Assembly: GCF_019693215.1 (NCBI RefSeq)
Contig: NZ_CP081183.1
Location: forward strand, 871,226 to 935,225
Source of the DNA: Salinarchaeum sp. IM2453
Lineage (GTDB): Archaea; Halobacteriota; Halobacteria; Halobacteriales; Salinarchaeaceae
Direction of reading: 5' to 3'
Length of the DNA stretch: 64,000 bases
In this document: positions 53,756-63,867 of the stretch, one piece after another
How positions within the stretch are numbered: position 1 is the stretch's first letter
How the letters are laid out: every line of letters starts with the position of its first letter
Position numbers and translations under genes: made by a program
The notes under the pieces: model-generated
What the model was told of the DNA's origin: nothing
The model's database searches: none
What the model saw: the letters and a program-made list of their open reading frames with translations, nothing else

Positions 53756-53821
53756 GACTATTTTGATTGTACCAAAATTCCCTACGGCAGAGGTATATTA
53801 TAAATATATACTATTTTTTAG

Positions 53822-56626
53822 ATGCAATTTTGGGTATATCAGAGTATTACAAACCATTTTGATCTCTCGGTCATAGTTGTCAGTGTGGGATCGACATCCG
53901 ATACTGCTGTTGAAGGTATTCCTGATAGTTCATCTGATGTATCGCACGAGCATGCTAGCTCGGTCTCTGACGTACTTGCTGCCTATGATACAGACGAATC
54001 TGGGCTGTCGTCAGATGAGGTAACAGAGCGGCTTGAGACATATGGAGAAAACAAAATCGAACGGCAGGAGGCTCCATCCGCTCTAGAAATTTTACTCGAT
54101 CAGTTTCGAGATTACCTCGTCTATATCTTATTTGTTGCACTGGTGTTGTCGTTAGGAGTTGGGGCAATACCAGGTGAGTCTCCTCGATATGGAGAGGCAG
54201 TCATTATATCGCTGATTCTGGTTGGAAATGGATTGTTCGGGTTTTTCCAAGACTACCGAGCTGAACAGTCAATCGCTGAGTTACAGAAAATGTCAATGCC
54301 GTCGGTAACGGTTCTGCGAGATGGGTCAAAAGTTGAGGTGGATGCTACGGAACTAGTCCCAGGAGACATAGTCTTCCTTGAGCAAGGGGACGCTATTCCT
54401 GCTGATGCCCGGGTGATTAAATCGGATTCACTTGCCACAATCGAAGCCCCATTGACTGGAGAAAGTACACAGGTGCGAAAGTCAACTGAGACAGTTGCTC
54501 CAGAGACACCTGTCGCGGAACGACAGAATATGATCTTCAAAGGAACAGATGCTGCCCGTGGACAAGGCGTAGCTGTTGTAACGCAAACTGGAATGGATAC
54601 CCAGCTTGGAGATATCGCAGACGAACTCCAAACTACAGAGGATGAACGAACGCCGTTTCAGAAAGAAGTAGATGATCTTGGGCGTCGACTTGGAATTTTA
54701 ATTTCAGGATTTGTCGTCGTTCTCGCCTTTATTCAAGGCGTGGTTACAGGAACAGATTGGTTTACACTTGCACTTCTCGCCATTGGATTGGTGGTGGCCG
54801 CCATTCCAGAAGCACTGCCAGTAATTGTTACATTTGCACTTGCACTTGGATCTCGTCGGATGCTTGATCAAAATGCACTCGTCCGGCGGCTGCCGGTGGT
54901 CGAGGCACTTGGGTCTGTTAACTACATAATCACAGACAAAACAGGGACGTTAACGCAGGGAGAAATGACAGTCACACGTCTTTTTGCCGCTGGTTCAGAT
55001 CATAAATTCAGCGAGTTACAGGAGCACTCTGATCTATCGGATACCGACAATCCTGTCGCCGATGTCCTTCGTTGTGGTGTATACTGTAATAATGCTGAGC
55101 AAACTGAGGATGGGTACACTGGAGGTCCAACGGAAGTTGCATTGCTTCGTGCAGGACATCAAGTAAATATTTCGGCAAGAGACGAAAGGACACGGCTTAT
55201 TCCGTTTGACTCGGATCGAAAGCGAATGACGACCATTATTGACGACGATACCGCGTATATGAAAGGAGCACCAGAGATGGTTCTTGAACGCTGTGATCGT
55301 CTTCGAACAGAGAATGGGGTTGAAGAGCTTACTGATGCTGACAGAGAGCAAATTGAGCAACAAAGTTCAACATATGCAAACGATGCACTTCGTGTATTAG
55401 CATTTGCTAGAAAGCAGGTCGAAGATCCAGATGCAAACGAGGAGGACATTGAGTCGGGGATGATTCTTCTTGGGATACAGGCAATGATTGATCCGCCGCG
55501 TGAGGAGGTTAAAGAAGCGGTCGCCGACTGTAGAAACGCAGGAATTCAGGTTGTGATGGCAACAGGAGACGATAAACAGACAGCTCGTGCCATCGGCCGT
55601 AATCTTGGTTTTGATGATTCAAAAGTGTACACTGGCAGCGAAATCGAACAAATAGGGGAGGATAAACTTCGTGATGTTGTGCGAGACACTGAAATATTTG
55701 CACGTGTTTCACCATCGCACAAAGTTCAGATTCTCCGAATCTTACAGGACCTAGGTTATAATGTGGCAATGACAGGAGACGGGGTCAATGACGCACCAGC
55801 ATTGAAGAGTTCAGATGTAGGTATTGCGATGGGTATTCAAGGTACAGATGTAGCAAAAAAGAGCAGTGATATTATTTTACAGGACGACAATTTCGTCACA
55901 ATTCGAAATGCCGTCAGAGAAGGTAGAACAATATATGATAACATCCAGAAGGTGACAAATTATCTGCTTTCAACGAATGCTGCTGAGGTGCTGTTTGTAT
56001 TTATCGGGGCACTTATCGGCAGTTTATTTTTTCAAGAAGAGTTCTCAGCAACTGAAGGTGTCGTGCTAACCGCAGTGATGATTCTATGGGTGAATTTTAT
56101 TACTGACGGTCCACCAGCAATTGCACTTGCTGCTGATAAGACGATGCCAGACGTTATGAATCGGCCGCCAAGAGAGCCTGACGAATCAATCATCGATAAA
56201 ACAATTCTTGGGATGACTGCTGGGACTGGAATTATTGCATCAGCGGCATTCTTGCCATTGTTTTTCTTCTATGTCGGGGCTGATCCAGCAGAGTTTATTC
56301 TCGCCCAAACAGTGTTGTTCACAGCTCTTGCAATGTTTGAAATTGCAATGGTACAAGTTGTCCGTCGAGAATATAATCTTTCGATAGTTTCAAATCGATG
56401 GCTAATACTGGCTGTTGGAGTTGCATTCGTTTTCCAACTGCTGATCCTGTATACACCACTTGCTGATTTGTTTGATGTTGTTGCTATTGGAATTGAACCA
56501 TGGATATTGATTGGTGCTGCGTTAGTTGTATTCCTGGTTTTGATTATTGGATATCAAAGGCTTGTACTTCGACGATTTGGCCGCCGTGATGAGTTTGAAT
56601 CGGTAACGACAACTGAATCAGACTGA
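53822..56626 (+). CDS. P-type cation-transporting ATPase (type II)
   Basis: 934 residues. The phosphorylation site Asp372 is in TDKTGTLTQG, TGES is at about 212, and TGDGVNDAPALK near the hinge. PEALP (329-333) in TM4 is the ion-binding signature of type II calcium or sodium/potassium-type pumps. Ten or so TM segments are spread as usual, four at the C-terminus. The cation is uncertain. The first 45 residues are a hydrophilic Ser-rich extension and a later start is possible. It shares a promoter region with pstB. Confidence 0.9.
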   Translation: MQFWVYQSITNHFDLSVIVVSVGSTSDTAVEGIPDSSSDVSHEHASSVSDVLAAYDTDESGLSSDEVTERLETYGENKIERQEAPSALEILLDQFRDYLVYILFVALVLSLGVGAIPGESPRYGEAVIISLILVGNGLFGFFQDYRAEQSIAELQKMSMPSVTVLRDGSKVEVDATELVPGDIVFLEQGDAIPADARVIKSDSLATIEAPLTGESTQVRKSTETVAPETPVAERQNMIFKGTDAARGQGVAVVTQTGMDTQLGDIADELQTTEDERTPFQKEVDDLGRRLGILISGFVVVLAFIQGVVTGTDWFTLALLAIGLVVAAIPEALPVIVTFALALGSRRMLDQNALVRRLPVVEALGSVNYIITDKTGTLTQGEMTVTRLFAAGSDHKFSELQEHSDLSDTDNPVADVLRCGVYCNNAEQTEDGYTGGPTEVALLRAGHQVNISARDERTRLIPFDSDRKRMTTIIDDDTAYMKGAPEMVLERCDRLRTENGVEELTDADREQIEQQSSTYANDALRVLAFARKQVEDPDANEEDIESGMILLGIQAMIDPPREEVKEAVADCRNAGIQVVMATGDDKQTARAIGRNLGFDDSKVYTGSEIEQIGEDKLRDVVRDTEIFARVSPSHKVQILRILQDLGYNVAMTGDGVNDAPALKSSDVGIAMGIQGTDVAKKSSDIILQDDNFVTIRNAVREGRTIYDNIQKVTNYLLSTNAAEVLFVFIGALIGSLFFQEEFSATEGVVLTAVMILWVNFITDGPPAIALAADKTMPDVMNRPPREPDESIIDKTILGMTAGTGIIASAAFLPLFFFYVGADPAEFILAQTVLFTALAMFEIAMVQVVRREYNLSIVSNRWLILAVGVAFVFQLLILYTPLADLFDVVAIGIEPWILIGAALVVFLVLIIGYQRLVLRRFGRRDEFESVTTTESD

Positions 56627-56776
56627 CCAGTGTTGATTACACAGTTTCCAGTCAACTACACGCAGATTGTTTGTATGATATTTCGTTAATTCTGAGATTT
56701 ATTGATAGTCTGTAACATCAAATACTGTTTTCTGAAGACGTGAGTTTGAGAGATCAATTCGTCTTTTTTCTCGCCG

Positions 56777-57211
56777 TTAGGGAGTTTCCGAATCTTGTCT
56801 CATCGTTATTACAGGGACAGGAGCATTTCGCACGACTCGTTCAGCTACGCTCCCGATCATGGCACGGTCAAGTCCAGTTCGTCCGCTTGTACCCATAACG
56901 ATCAAGTCACAATTATTATTCTCAGCATACGAGGTAATAGCAGCGGCTGGAGAGCCTTCCGTGACTTGGGTAATAGCTTCTCCTGAGACTCGTTCTTGTG
57001 CGGTCTTTAGTGCTTGTTTACCCTCTGTGTGCATTTGATCGGTAAGATCCTCAAGTGCAGCCTCCATTGGCAACCCACCAAAGGACCCCGTATCGACTAC
57101 ATAAAGCAGATGAATAACTGCCCCATGCTGCTGTGCAAGTTGATCGGCATACGCAACAACAGTATCCATAACTGGCGATCCGTCAGTCGGAACCAAGATC
57201 GCATCGTGCAT
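56777..57211 (-). CDS. universal stress protein (UspA family)
   Basis: 144 residues. It opens HDAILVPTDGSPVMDTVVAY and has the ATP-type loop VMGTSGRTGLDRAMIGS, closer to the canonical ATP-binding G-x2-G-x9-G(S/T) than the paralogue at 28852. It stands alone, convergent with the P-type ATPase gene. Confidence 0.92.
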   Translation of the reverse strand: MHDAILVPTDGSPVMDTVVAYADQLAQQHGAVIHLLYVVDTGSFGGLPMEAALEDLTDQMHTEGKQALKTAQERVSGEAITQVTEGSPAAAITSYAENNNCDLIVMGTSGRTGLDRAMIGSVAERVVRNAPVPVITMRQDSETP

Positions 57212-57360
57212 ATGATAACTTATTGGCTGCGCCTACAAGTCTCTTTGCTACCATATAACATGTACTAAGGTGGATTGTAAAATCAGTACAACATTTTACT
57301 GTAACGAGAGTTTGCTGCTGCTGCCTCGTTGTTTATGTTGGTGGACCACTATATTGTAGT

Positions 57361-58236
57361 ATGCGCATTCTTCTTATTGGTGGTTCTGGATTCATTGGAA
57401 CTGCATTAGCAACGGAGCTACAGGGCCGAAATCATGATGTAACCGTATTTTCACGTTCACCAGATGACGCGATACTTCCTGAAGGTATTGAAACCATCGC
57501 TGGTGACGCAACCGATCAAAAAGCGGTTATTGATGCAGCAGAGAACCACAATGTACTGGTTAATCTCGTTGCACTGTCTCCATTGTTTGAGCCTCCAGGA
57601 GACCTAACACACAAGAAGGTGCACGTCGGTGCGACTAATTCGACGATTAAGGCGGCAGAAAAACACAATATCAGCCAGATCATACAATTAAGTGCACTTG
57701 GTGCCGATCCACACGGAGAAACGGCCTACATCCAAGCGAAAGGCCGATCAGAAGAACTGATCAAACAAAGCTCTGCTGACTGGACGATTTTTCGGCCGTC
57801 AATTGTATTTGGTGATGGAGGTGAATTTATTCCGTTTATTAAGAAAGTATCTCCAGGTCCAATCAAACCGCTTCCCGGCGGCGGTAAAACAAGATTCCAA
57901 CCAATCTGGGTTGGTGACCTGACTAAGATGATTGCTGACGCAATAGAGGAATCCAAACACAAAAACGAGATATATGAGATTGGTGGACCAGAAGTTCTTT
58001 CCCTCGCTGAAATTACAAAGAGAGTAGCTAAAGCGGATGGAAAAAAAGCAACAATCGTCCCGGTTCCGATGTCATTGGCTAATATAGGACTATCAGCTCT
58101 GGATCCGATTCCGTTCTTTCCGATGGGGGCAGATCAAGCAAAGGCGCTTGCAAAGGATAACATAACAGAGCATAATGACATCGACGCATTTGGCCGAGAA
58201 AAAGAAGATCTGCTCACAATTACAGAGTATCTCTGA
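57361..58236 (+). CDS. NDUFA9-like atypical SDR / complex I-associated family protein
   Basis: 291 residues. The Rossmann dinucleotide site is IGGSGFIGTALATELQ. No canonical Tyr-x3-Lys pair is clear; the equivalent region reads AYIQAKGRSEELIKQ. ADWTIFRPSIVFGDGGEFI is the NDUFA9/atypical-SDR hallmark. Haloarchaeal proteins of this type are annotated as complex I NDUFA9 family though there is no complex I gene here. A binding or reductase role with NAD(P)H is likely. ATG 57361 begins exactly at the Rossmann strand. Confidence 0.85.
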   Translation: MRILLIGGSGFIGTALATELQGRNHDVTVFSRSPDDAILPEGIETIAGDATDQKAVIDAAENHNVLVNLVALSPLFEPPGDLTHKKVHVGATNSTIKAAEKHNISQIIQLSALGADPHGETAYIQAKGRSEELIKQSSADWTIFRPSIVFGDGGEFIPFIKKVSPGPIKPLPGGGKTRFQPIWVGDLTKMIADAIEESKHKNEIYEIGGPEVLSLAEITKRVAKADGKKATIVPVPMSLANIGLSALDPIPFFPMGADQAKALAKDNITEHNDIDAFGREKEDLLTITEYL

Positions 58237-58285
58237 GTTCATAAACGGATATAAGCGGATTCAGAGTAGTGAAGTTGAATAAAAG

Positions 58286-58369
58286 CGCCAGGACTGGGAT
58301 TTGAACCCAGAATCCCGTGAGGGAACACGCTTTCCAGGCGTGCGCCTTACCAGATTCGGCCATCCTGGC
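58286..58369 (-). tRNA. tRNA-Ser (anticodon GGA)
   Basis: On the minus strand the acceptor GCCAGGA pairs with TCCTGGC, discriminator G. The anticodon stem CACGC/GCGTG has loop CTGGAAA with GGA at 58333-58335. A long variable arm (TTCCCTCACGGGATT) makes it type II. T arm CTGGG-TTCAAAT-CCCAG. No intron, no encoded CCA. Confidence 0.96.
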
Positions 58370-58516
58370 CTGTTTGTGTATAGTAGGGGAATTGGGTTAA
58401 AATCTTCTGATTATCAATGGCCAGCGGTGAGACGGAATGGTAATAATTATCAAAAGACATGCCAGTAACAAGATAAGGATCATAACTTCTCCGCTCAGAA
58501 GTTGCTTTGAGTTACT

Positions 58517-58894
58517 TCACCGAGCCGCAATAGCCTCTATTTCGACACCGACGCCCTTTGGAAGGTTTGCTACTTCAACGGCACTCCGTGCTGGAGCTTC
58601 CTCATCGAAGAAGGAGCTGTAGGTTTCGTTCATGCTGTCGAATGAGTCAATATCATCGAGGTAAACAGTTACTTTCAGAGCATTATCCATTCCTGATCCC
58701 GCTTCCTCAAGAACAGCTTTGATGTTTGAGAGTGCTTGCTCTGTTTGTACATCAATTGGTTCGTCATCAAGTAGTTCACCGTCAGCAGTCATTGGGAGCT
58801 GTCCAGCGGTAAAAACCAAGTTTTCAGTTATCGTTGCCTGATTGTATGCGCCTACTGCTTCTGGCGCGTTATCCGTATGAACAATATCCTTCAT
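58517..58894 (-). CDS. ridA: RidA family protein
   Basis: 125 residues: VHTDNAPEAVGAYNQATITE opens the family, then FTAGQLPMTADG and VYLDDIDSFDSMNETY, with the PARSAVEVANLPKGVGVEIEA end. The catalytic arginine (in PARS) is present. RidA hydrolyses reactive enamine/imine intermediates from PLP enzymes. ATG 58894 (MKDIVHTD) is preferred; an ATG at 58909 and an open frame to 58975 exist. A TTTAAG box lies about 29 nt upstream of 58894. Confidence 0.9.
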   Translation of the reverse strand: MKDIVHTDNAPEAVGAYNQATITENLVFTAGQLPMTADGELLDDEPIDVQTEQALSNIKAVLEEAGSGMDNALKVTVYLDDIDSFDSMNETYSSFFDEEAPARSAVEVANLPKGVGVEIEAIAAR

Positions 58895-59087
58895 ACGCTC
58901 TGGAATCATCCTGATACCTCTTAAATCTACTCCCAACGAATGGTATTGCAGGAAAACAAGATCACGAAGAAACATTATTTATCGGAGGATATCAGAAGGA
59001 TAATACCGTACAAGGCTGCATTTATTGAGAATCATTCACATCCAGAATAGTAAGTTCTAACAAAGAGTACACAGAATAAAGGGATTG

Positions 59088-59477
59088 ATGCCGACAGTAG
59101 AATACCTCAACTACGAAGTGATTGACGACAACGACTGGGATCTGTACGATGAAGAAAACTTCGAGAAAGCAGCCGAAGAGGGCTTAGGAGACGATGACTA
59201 CGGTGAGTTTGAAGTTTCACCTGGCGAATACATCCTTGAAGCCGCTGAGGCACAAGGTCTTACCTGGCCGTTCTCATGTCGCGCCGGTGCATGTGCAAAC
59301 TGTGCAACAATTGTAGTCGATGGCGAGGTAAACATGGACATGCAGCAGATTCTCAGTGATGAAGAGGTTAACGACAAAAACGTCCGTCTATCTTGTGTTG
59401 CAACCGCAGAAAGCGACGACGTCAAAATCGTCTGTAACGCTAAGCACCTCGACTACCTGCAGGATCGCGTCATATAA
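59088..59477 (+). CDS. haloarchaeal [2Fe-2S] ferredoxin
   Basis: 129 residues. The plant-type cluster motif is CRAGACANC with the fourth cysteine in RLSCVA. Residues 10-45 form the extra acidic domain ([19 protein letters not shown]) that halophilic ferredoxins insert near the N-terminus. It carries electrons to partners such as 2-oxoacid oxidoreductases. ATG 59088 is chosen over a TTG at 59085; the family starts [11 protein letters not shown]. Confidence 0.94.
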   Translation: MPTVEYLNYEVIDDNDWDLYDEENFEKAAEEGLGDDDYGEFEVSPGEYILEAAEAQGLTWPFSCRAGACANCATIVVDGEVNMDMQQILSDEEVNDKNVRLSCVATAESDDVKIVCNAKHLDYLQDRVI

Positions 59478-59550
59478 CGCGCCTGCCGGCTGTTTTCTCG
59501 TAAGTGATAACAGCTAACAACTAGATGTATGTGAATAATATTTAACTTTT

Positions 59551-59614
59551 GCAGGCTACGTCCCCGTCCTCAAGGAGCGACCAACGGGAGCGAGTAGGGC
59601 GGAGTAAGTTCACA
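59551..59614 (-). repeat. orphan IS200/IS605-type end, type A
   Basis: On the minus strand: GTGTGAACTTACTCCGCCCT, then CCCGTTGG and the block GCTCCTTGAGGACGGGGA, ending CGTAGCC. It points left. About 15 bp from its start a type E end (59628) points right, so two ends lie head to head. Confidence 0.6.
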
Positions 59615-59627
59615 CTGCGATGAGTTG

Positions 59628-59683
59628 CACGTAAACGGCCTCGAGGTCAACCCCCGAGGCACTCGGCCTGCTCCGCCTGTAGA
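59628..59683 (+). repeat. orphan tnpB-type right end, type E
   Basis: GTAAACGGCCTCGAGGTCAA then CCCCCGAGG GCAC-type tail CACTCGGCCTGC and TCCGCCTGTAG. The hairpin CCTCG-aGGTCAACCC-CCGAGG is near perfect. The tail ...GGCACTC.GCCTGC...CTGTAG matches the end of the tnpB element at 41077-41110. Confidence 0.6.
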
Positions 59684-59749
59684 TTATGAGACAACTGCAG
59701 TGTCAAAGAATTCGGAATCACTAAGCATATTCCAGACACGTTTATAACC

Positions 59750-60706
59750 GTGATTGAACTCGGACCAATTGCAGCTCGCTGGACAGACTTGCTCCGGCTA
59801 GTTGTTCTCCCAGTACTGGTCTGGGCGGCTATAAAAGATATTAGAATTCGTCGCGTTCCTGATCAGATTTGGTTGCCAATTGCAGGTCTCGGGATATTGG
59901 TTTTACTAGCCGACACAGTGCACTATTGGGGCCAAGGGATAGTCTGGACGCAGTTTTTAGTTGGGACAGTGGTTTCTATCGGACTCATTATCCCACTCGC
60001 GTACGGGTTCTGGTTAATCGGAGGATTTGGTGGAGCCGATGCAAAAGGACTGATGGTCTTAGCAGTGTTGTTTCCAGTATTTCCAAGATATGAGATTGGA
60101 GAAGCAGTATATCCTATTGTAACAACAGACATTGGAGCATTTGGGTTGACAATACTGACAAATGCAGTATTAATCGGGGCAGTATATCCCGTGGCGTTGG
60201 TTGTACAGAATGCTCTTAACGGCGACTTCGAGAGACGAATGGCAATTGGCCGTCAAGAGGATTGGGATTCGTTATCAAATTCGCATGGACAACTACTGGA
60301 GAGCGCAGAAGGTCCGGTTCGAAGAGGACTTGATCTTGACGCATTGCGGATGTATCTCCGGTGGCGAGGCGTTTCATTAGAGGACATTCGAAACCGATCG
60401 GAGGAACTACGAGATCCAGAAACCATCCCTGATAATCCAAACCCGCCAACAGATGGGGCAATTGCTGATGGAGGAGATTACGATGACCCGTGGGGAGCCG
60501 AGCAATTTCTCGATTCAATTAAAGGGAATGCATACGGAACAGATCCGGAGACATTGCGGCAAGGATTAGATGTAATTGTACAAAAAGACCGTATTTGGGT
60601 ATCACCGGGAATGCCGTTTTTTGTTCCAATAATCGTCGGATTGATCGTGGCATTGACATATGGTGATATCTTGTATGGGATCGCAGAGTTATCTGGAATT
60701 CTATAG
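59750..60706 (+). CDS. prepilin/prearchaellin peptidase (A24 family)
   Basis: 318 residues with several TM segments. First catalytic Asp: AIKDIRIRRVPDQIW. Second: GGFGGADAKG (the GxGD-like motif). A large hydrophilic domain (about 155-270), rich in Asp/Glu/Pro, interrupts the membrane part. It processes type III signal peptides of pilin-like proteins, e.g. adhesive pili or archaella; neither is in this window. GTG start at 59750. Confidence 0.86.
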   Translation: MIELGPIAARWTDLLRLVVLPVLVWAAIKDIRIRRVPDQIWLPIAGLGILVLLADTVHYWGQGIVWTQFLVGTVVSIGLIIPLAYGFWLIGGFGGADAKGLMVLAVLFPVFPRYEIGEAVYPIVTTDIGAFGLTILTNAVLIGAVYPVALVVQNALNGDFERRMAIGRQEDWDSLSNSHGQLLESAEGPVRRGLDLDALRMYLRWRGVSLEDIRNRSEELRDPETIPDNPNPPTDGAIADGGDYDDPWGAEQFLDSIKGNAYGTDPETLRQGLDVIVQKDRIWVSPGMPFFVPIIVGLIVALTYGDILYGIAELSGIL

Positions 60707-60826
60707 TTGAGACGACTCCGGAATGATTCCCTAGCGAGAACACTATATTAGGTAGAGTAAACGGTCATCTTGAAAGTCAAATCGTCTGTGACGGGAGGAC
60801 TCTACAAAAGAAATTGGACAAAATCC

Positions 60827-61228
60827 ATGTCTACTGAGAATGTAGCTAATAGTATGGAGAATACATTTGACCCCAATCTTGATTTCGGAGAGACTGGTCG
60901 AATACCAGCCATCGCACAAGATGCAGAAACGAAGGAGATACTTATGCTAGCATTTGTAACGCCGGAAGCAGTTGCGAGGACAAAGGAAACAGGACGTGCG
61001 CACTATTACTCACGTAGTAGAGAAGAGATCTGGGAAAAAGGTGCAACCAGTGGCCACACACAGAATGTACAAGAAATTCGTGTTGATTGTGACGGAGATG
61101 CAATTCTATATTTAGTTGATCAGAAAGGGGGAGCGTGTCACACAGGATATCAATCTTGTTTTTATCGTACAATTGATGGCGAGGTAGTTGGGGAGAAAGT
61201 CTTTGATCCAGAGGAAGTTTATGAGTGA
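60827..61228 (+). CDS. hisI: phosphoribosyl-AMP cyclohydrolase
   Basis: 133 residues. [18 protein letters not shown] and [20 protein letters not shown] are family blocks, with [20 protein letters not shown] giving metal-binding Asp residues and Cys, and YQSCFYR a second Cys. Third step of histidine synthesis. ATG 60827 and ATG 60854 are both possible; the frame extends to TTG 60770, which is 25 nt after a CTATATTA box, so an N-terminal leader or a longer protein cannot be excluded. Its stop lies inside the next gene. Confidence 0.9.
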   Translation: MSTENVANSMENTFDPNLDFGETGRIPAIAQDAETKEILMLAFVTPEAVARTKETGRAHYYSRSREEIWEKGATSGHTQNVQEIRVDCDGDAILYLVDQKGGACHTGYQSCFYRTIDGEVVGEKVFDPEEVYE

Positions 61229-62360
61229 GACACCAGAGTCTGCCTTAGCAGAGCTGGAACAAGCAGTAACAGAATATATAGAAGCCACACAAGCGGTCAA
61301 TGAGTATGGAGAGGAGCAGCTGAGAACGGTTGAAGAGCGATATGAAACGGTCAGAAAGTTACTGTTAAAATATCGTGATGAAGCGACCGATACAGGCATA
61401 AGGGAGTACGTTAGTTATGCTGAGTTCAAAACAAAATTTGAGTCATTTGTCTCGAACCTAGATGATGATTTTCCCAGACGACAGGCATTTGAAAGGGCAT
61501 TTGACACGATTGATAAGCGACGATTAAGCGAGAATGACTTTGAGCAAGCACATGAGCATCTAAAACCTGTGAAGCAGCTTGCAGCACGATTAGAGCAACG
61601 TGAAACCACCCGTAACAAACTTATTGAGGCAAGAAACAGGGTAGAGGGGCAGATCACTGAAACGCAGGAAGAAATCAGTAGACTTGAGCAAAAAATTGAG
61701 CTTGGGGAGGCTGATTTTGATGCTCCAATTGAACAGCTCAAAGGTCCAATCGAGATATACAATTCAGCGGTTACGGAGGCATTCACTGAGATACGGCGTA
61801 ATCAGCCAGTAGAAAAGCTTCTTCGAGTGGTTGAACGAACTCGGTATTATCCACTTGTGCCATTTAAGTTGCCTCCTAAGGATTTACGATCTTATTTAAG
61901 AAAGCCTGAAATACGGGAGTTGTCGGTGTCAAAATTGCTTGAATATGCTGATTATTCAAATTCGAAGTTATCACATTATGTTACAGATCCTCGGGAATTT
62001 AAGCGACATATTGCAACAAATCGAACATATCTAAAAGGATTAAATGCAGACCCTGCATTGCTTGACTGGCCGCCAGACGAAGCCGATAAGTTGGCATTTC
62101 GAGTCCGTGAACTTCGGTCAGCACTTGGATCACTCTTATCAGAAGAAGCAATTGCTGCATTGCGGGAAATCAAAGAAATGACGGCTAATCGGTCTGAGTA
62201 TGATCGAATCCGAAACGCAGCTAAGGCTACCTTTGAATTAGATGAGGAGGACCGGCGACAACTCAAAGATGGGACGATCCAACAAGAATTGCAACGGCAG
62301 CGTGATTTATTACAGGACCTCAAGGCAGAACTTGAATCGGCTCCGGATCCTTCAAATTGA
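61221..62360 (+). CDS. haloarchaeal coiled-coil protein (DUF7118-like)
   Basis: 379 residues, starting [19 protein letters not shown] and overlapping the hisI stop by 8 nt. Long heptad-type helices cover about 5-60 and 115-180 ([20 protein letters not shown]). A more ordered middle, [20 protein letters not shown], follows. Charged helix at the C-terminus. I recall such a family in haloarchaea under a DUF number but cannot confirm it. Probably cotranscribed with hisI, though without a clear functional link. Confidence 0.65.
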   Translation: MSETPESALAELEQAVTEYIEATQAVNEYGEEQLRTVEERYETVRKLLLKYRDEATDTGIREYVSYAEFKTKFESFVSNLDDDFPRRQAFERAFDTIDKRRLSENDFEQAHEHLKPVKQLAARLEQRETTRNKLIEARNRVEGQITETQEEISRLEQKIELGEADFDAPIEQLKGPIEIYNSAVTEAFTEIRRNQPVEKLLRVVERTRYYPLVPFKLPPKDLRSYLRKPEIRELSVSKLLEYADYSNSKLSHYVTDPREFKRHIATNRTYLKGLNADPALLDWPPDEADKLAFRVRELRSALGSLLSEEAIAALREIKEMTANRSEYDRIRNAAKATFELDEEDRRQLKDGTIQQELQRQRDLLQDLKAELESAPDPSN

Positions 62361-62430
62361 TATTCCATCGTGACTGATCTTCGTAACCGATTCACAATCC
62401 CCCAAGGTATGGGCTTCTGTCCTGACGATG

Positions 62431-63786
62431 TCATGCATCAGCCTGCATAACAGCGGTTACAGAGTCAAGTAGTTGATTTGCTCGCTGTTCAGTTTGTGCT
62501 TCAGCATAGGCACGAATAAGCGGCTCAGTACCACTCGGACGAACAAGCACCCATGAGTCGCCAAAATCAACGCGATGTCCATCTTTCATATCAAGGTCTC
62601 CGTCTTGTGCACGAGCCCATTCTTTGGCGCGTTGCAACATTTGCTCACGATCACTGTCGTCAGAATATGTAAGATTGCGTCGAACTGTTGCGTAGCCACT
62701 GTATCGTTCTGCAATCTCACTTGCAGGAGTTTCTGTGATAAGTTCTAAGAACCGGGCAGCAGTATAGGCACCATCACGTGCTGTCCGATATGGAGGATAC
62801 ATGACACCACCATTTCCTTCGCCAGCAATAGGCACGGAAACACCACTAGACCGGAGTTCACGTATGCGTTGGACGAGATGTGTTGCACCAATTGGAGTAA
62901 GTTCAAGCGATGCTCCAACATCAGAGACAGCGTCAACAACCCGCTGAGAGACGTTTACTGCTGAAACTATTGTGTCATCAGAAGAGAGTTCAGCAGCAGC
63001 AAGGGCCGCAAGGGAAGTACTACCATCAATTGGCGACCCTGTTTCATCAACAAACACAGCTCGGTCAGCATCACCGTCATGAGCAATACCAATATCAGCG
63101 TCTGTTTGTTTTACAAGACGACAAAGGTCACTTAAATGAGCTGGTACTGGTTCCGGTTCCCGACCAGGAAATCGGCCGTCTGGATGTGCATTGACAGTAA
63201 TTACATTGCAATCAAGAGCACGAAGTAAGTTCGGACTGGTGAGGCAACCAGCTCCGTGGCCAGGGTCTAAAGCAACTGTTAGATCAGCAGCAGCAATACG
63301 TTCTGCATTGACAGAATTGCATACAGCATGGATGTATTTATCAGTAATAGAATTGACAGTACGACATTGTCCTATGTGCTTCCAAGATACAGTATCAAAT
63401 GCTTCTTCGATAAGCACTTGCTCAATTTGTTCAAGTTGATTGATTGGAAGGCCGATGCCATCTGAGCCGATGAGTTTAATTCCATTAAATTGCGGTGGGT
63501 TATGTGAGGCGGTGACAATTACGACTGGAATACCTTGATCTTCAGCGTACTGTTGGGCTGCCGGTGTAGGTACCGTGCCGAGCCGGTCAACATCAATACC
63601 AATACTAGCCAGACCGCTGGTAGCTGCGTCAGTAAGCATCGAACCAGACGTGCGTGTGTCATGAGCAATAGCAACGCGAGACGTATCCCAGACGGTGCCA
63701 GCCGCCTGTGCAATTTGCATTACAAAGTCCGGAGTCATGCCCTCATTTACAACACCGCGCACCCCGCTTGACCCGAAAACGTCCAT
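62431..63786 (-). CDS. glmM: phosphoglucosamine mutase / phosphohexomutase
   Basis: 451 residues. Active-site serine loop VTASHNPPQFNG, metal loop DGDADR in IAHDGDADRAVFVDETG, sugar-binding EGNGGVMYP and phosphate-binding RPSGTEPLIRAY. It interconverts hexosamine or hexose 6- and 1-phosphates for glycan and nucleotide-sugar synthesis. GlmM and PMM/PGM share these motifs, so the substrate is inferred. ATG 63786 (MDVFGSSGVRG) is the family start; the open frame runs to 63855. Confidence 0.88.
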   Translation of the reverse strand: MDVFGSSGVRGVVNEGMTPDFVMQIAQAAGTVWDTSRVAIAHDTRTSGSMLTDAATSGLASIGIDVDRLGTVPTPAAQQYAEDQGIPVVIVTASHNPPQFNGIKLIGSDGIGLPINQLEQIEQVLIEEAFDTVSWKHIGQCRTVNSITDKYIHAVCNSVNAERIAAADLTVALDPGHGAGCLTSPNLLRALDCNVITVNAHPDGRFPGREPEPVPAHLSDLCRLVKQTDADIGIAHDGDADRAVFVDETGSPIDGSTSLAALAAAELSSDDTIVSAVNVSQRVVDAVSDVGASLELTPIGATHLVQRIRELRSSGVSVPIAGEGNGGVMYPPYRTARDGAYTAARFLELITETPASEIAERYSGYATVRRNLTYSDDSDREQMLQRAKEWARAQDGDLDMKDGHRVDFGDSWVLVRPSGTEPLIRAYAEAQTEQRANQLLDSVTAVMQADA

Positions 63787-63867
63787 GGATAATGATTCTG
63801 GATGCGGGCACATATCCGTTCCGACAGCATCGAAAGGGGATTTAGCCCCCAACACATTGCATTAGAT

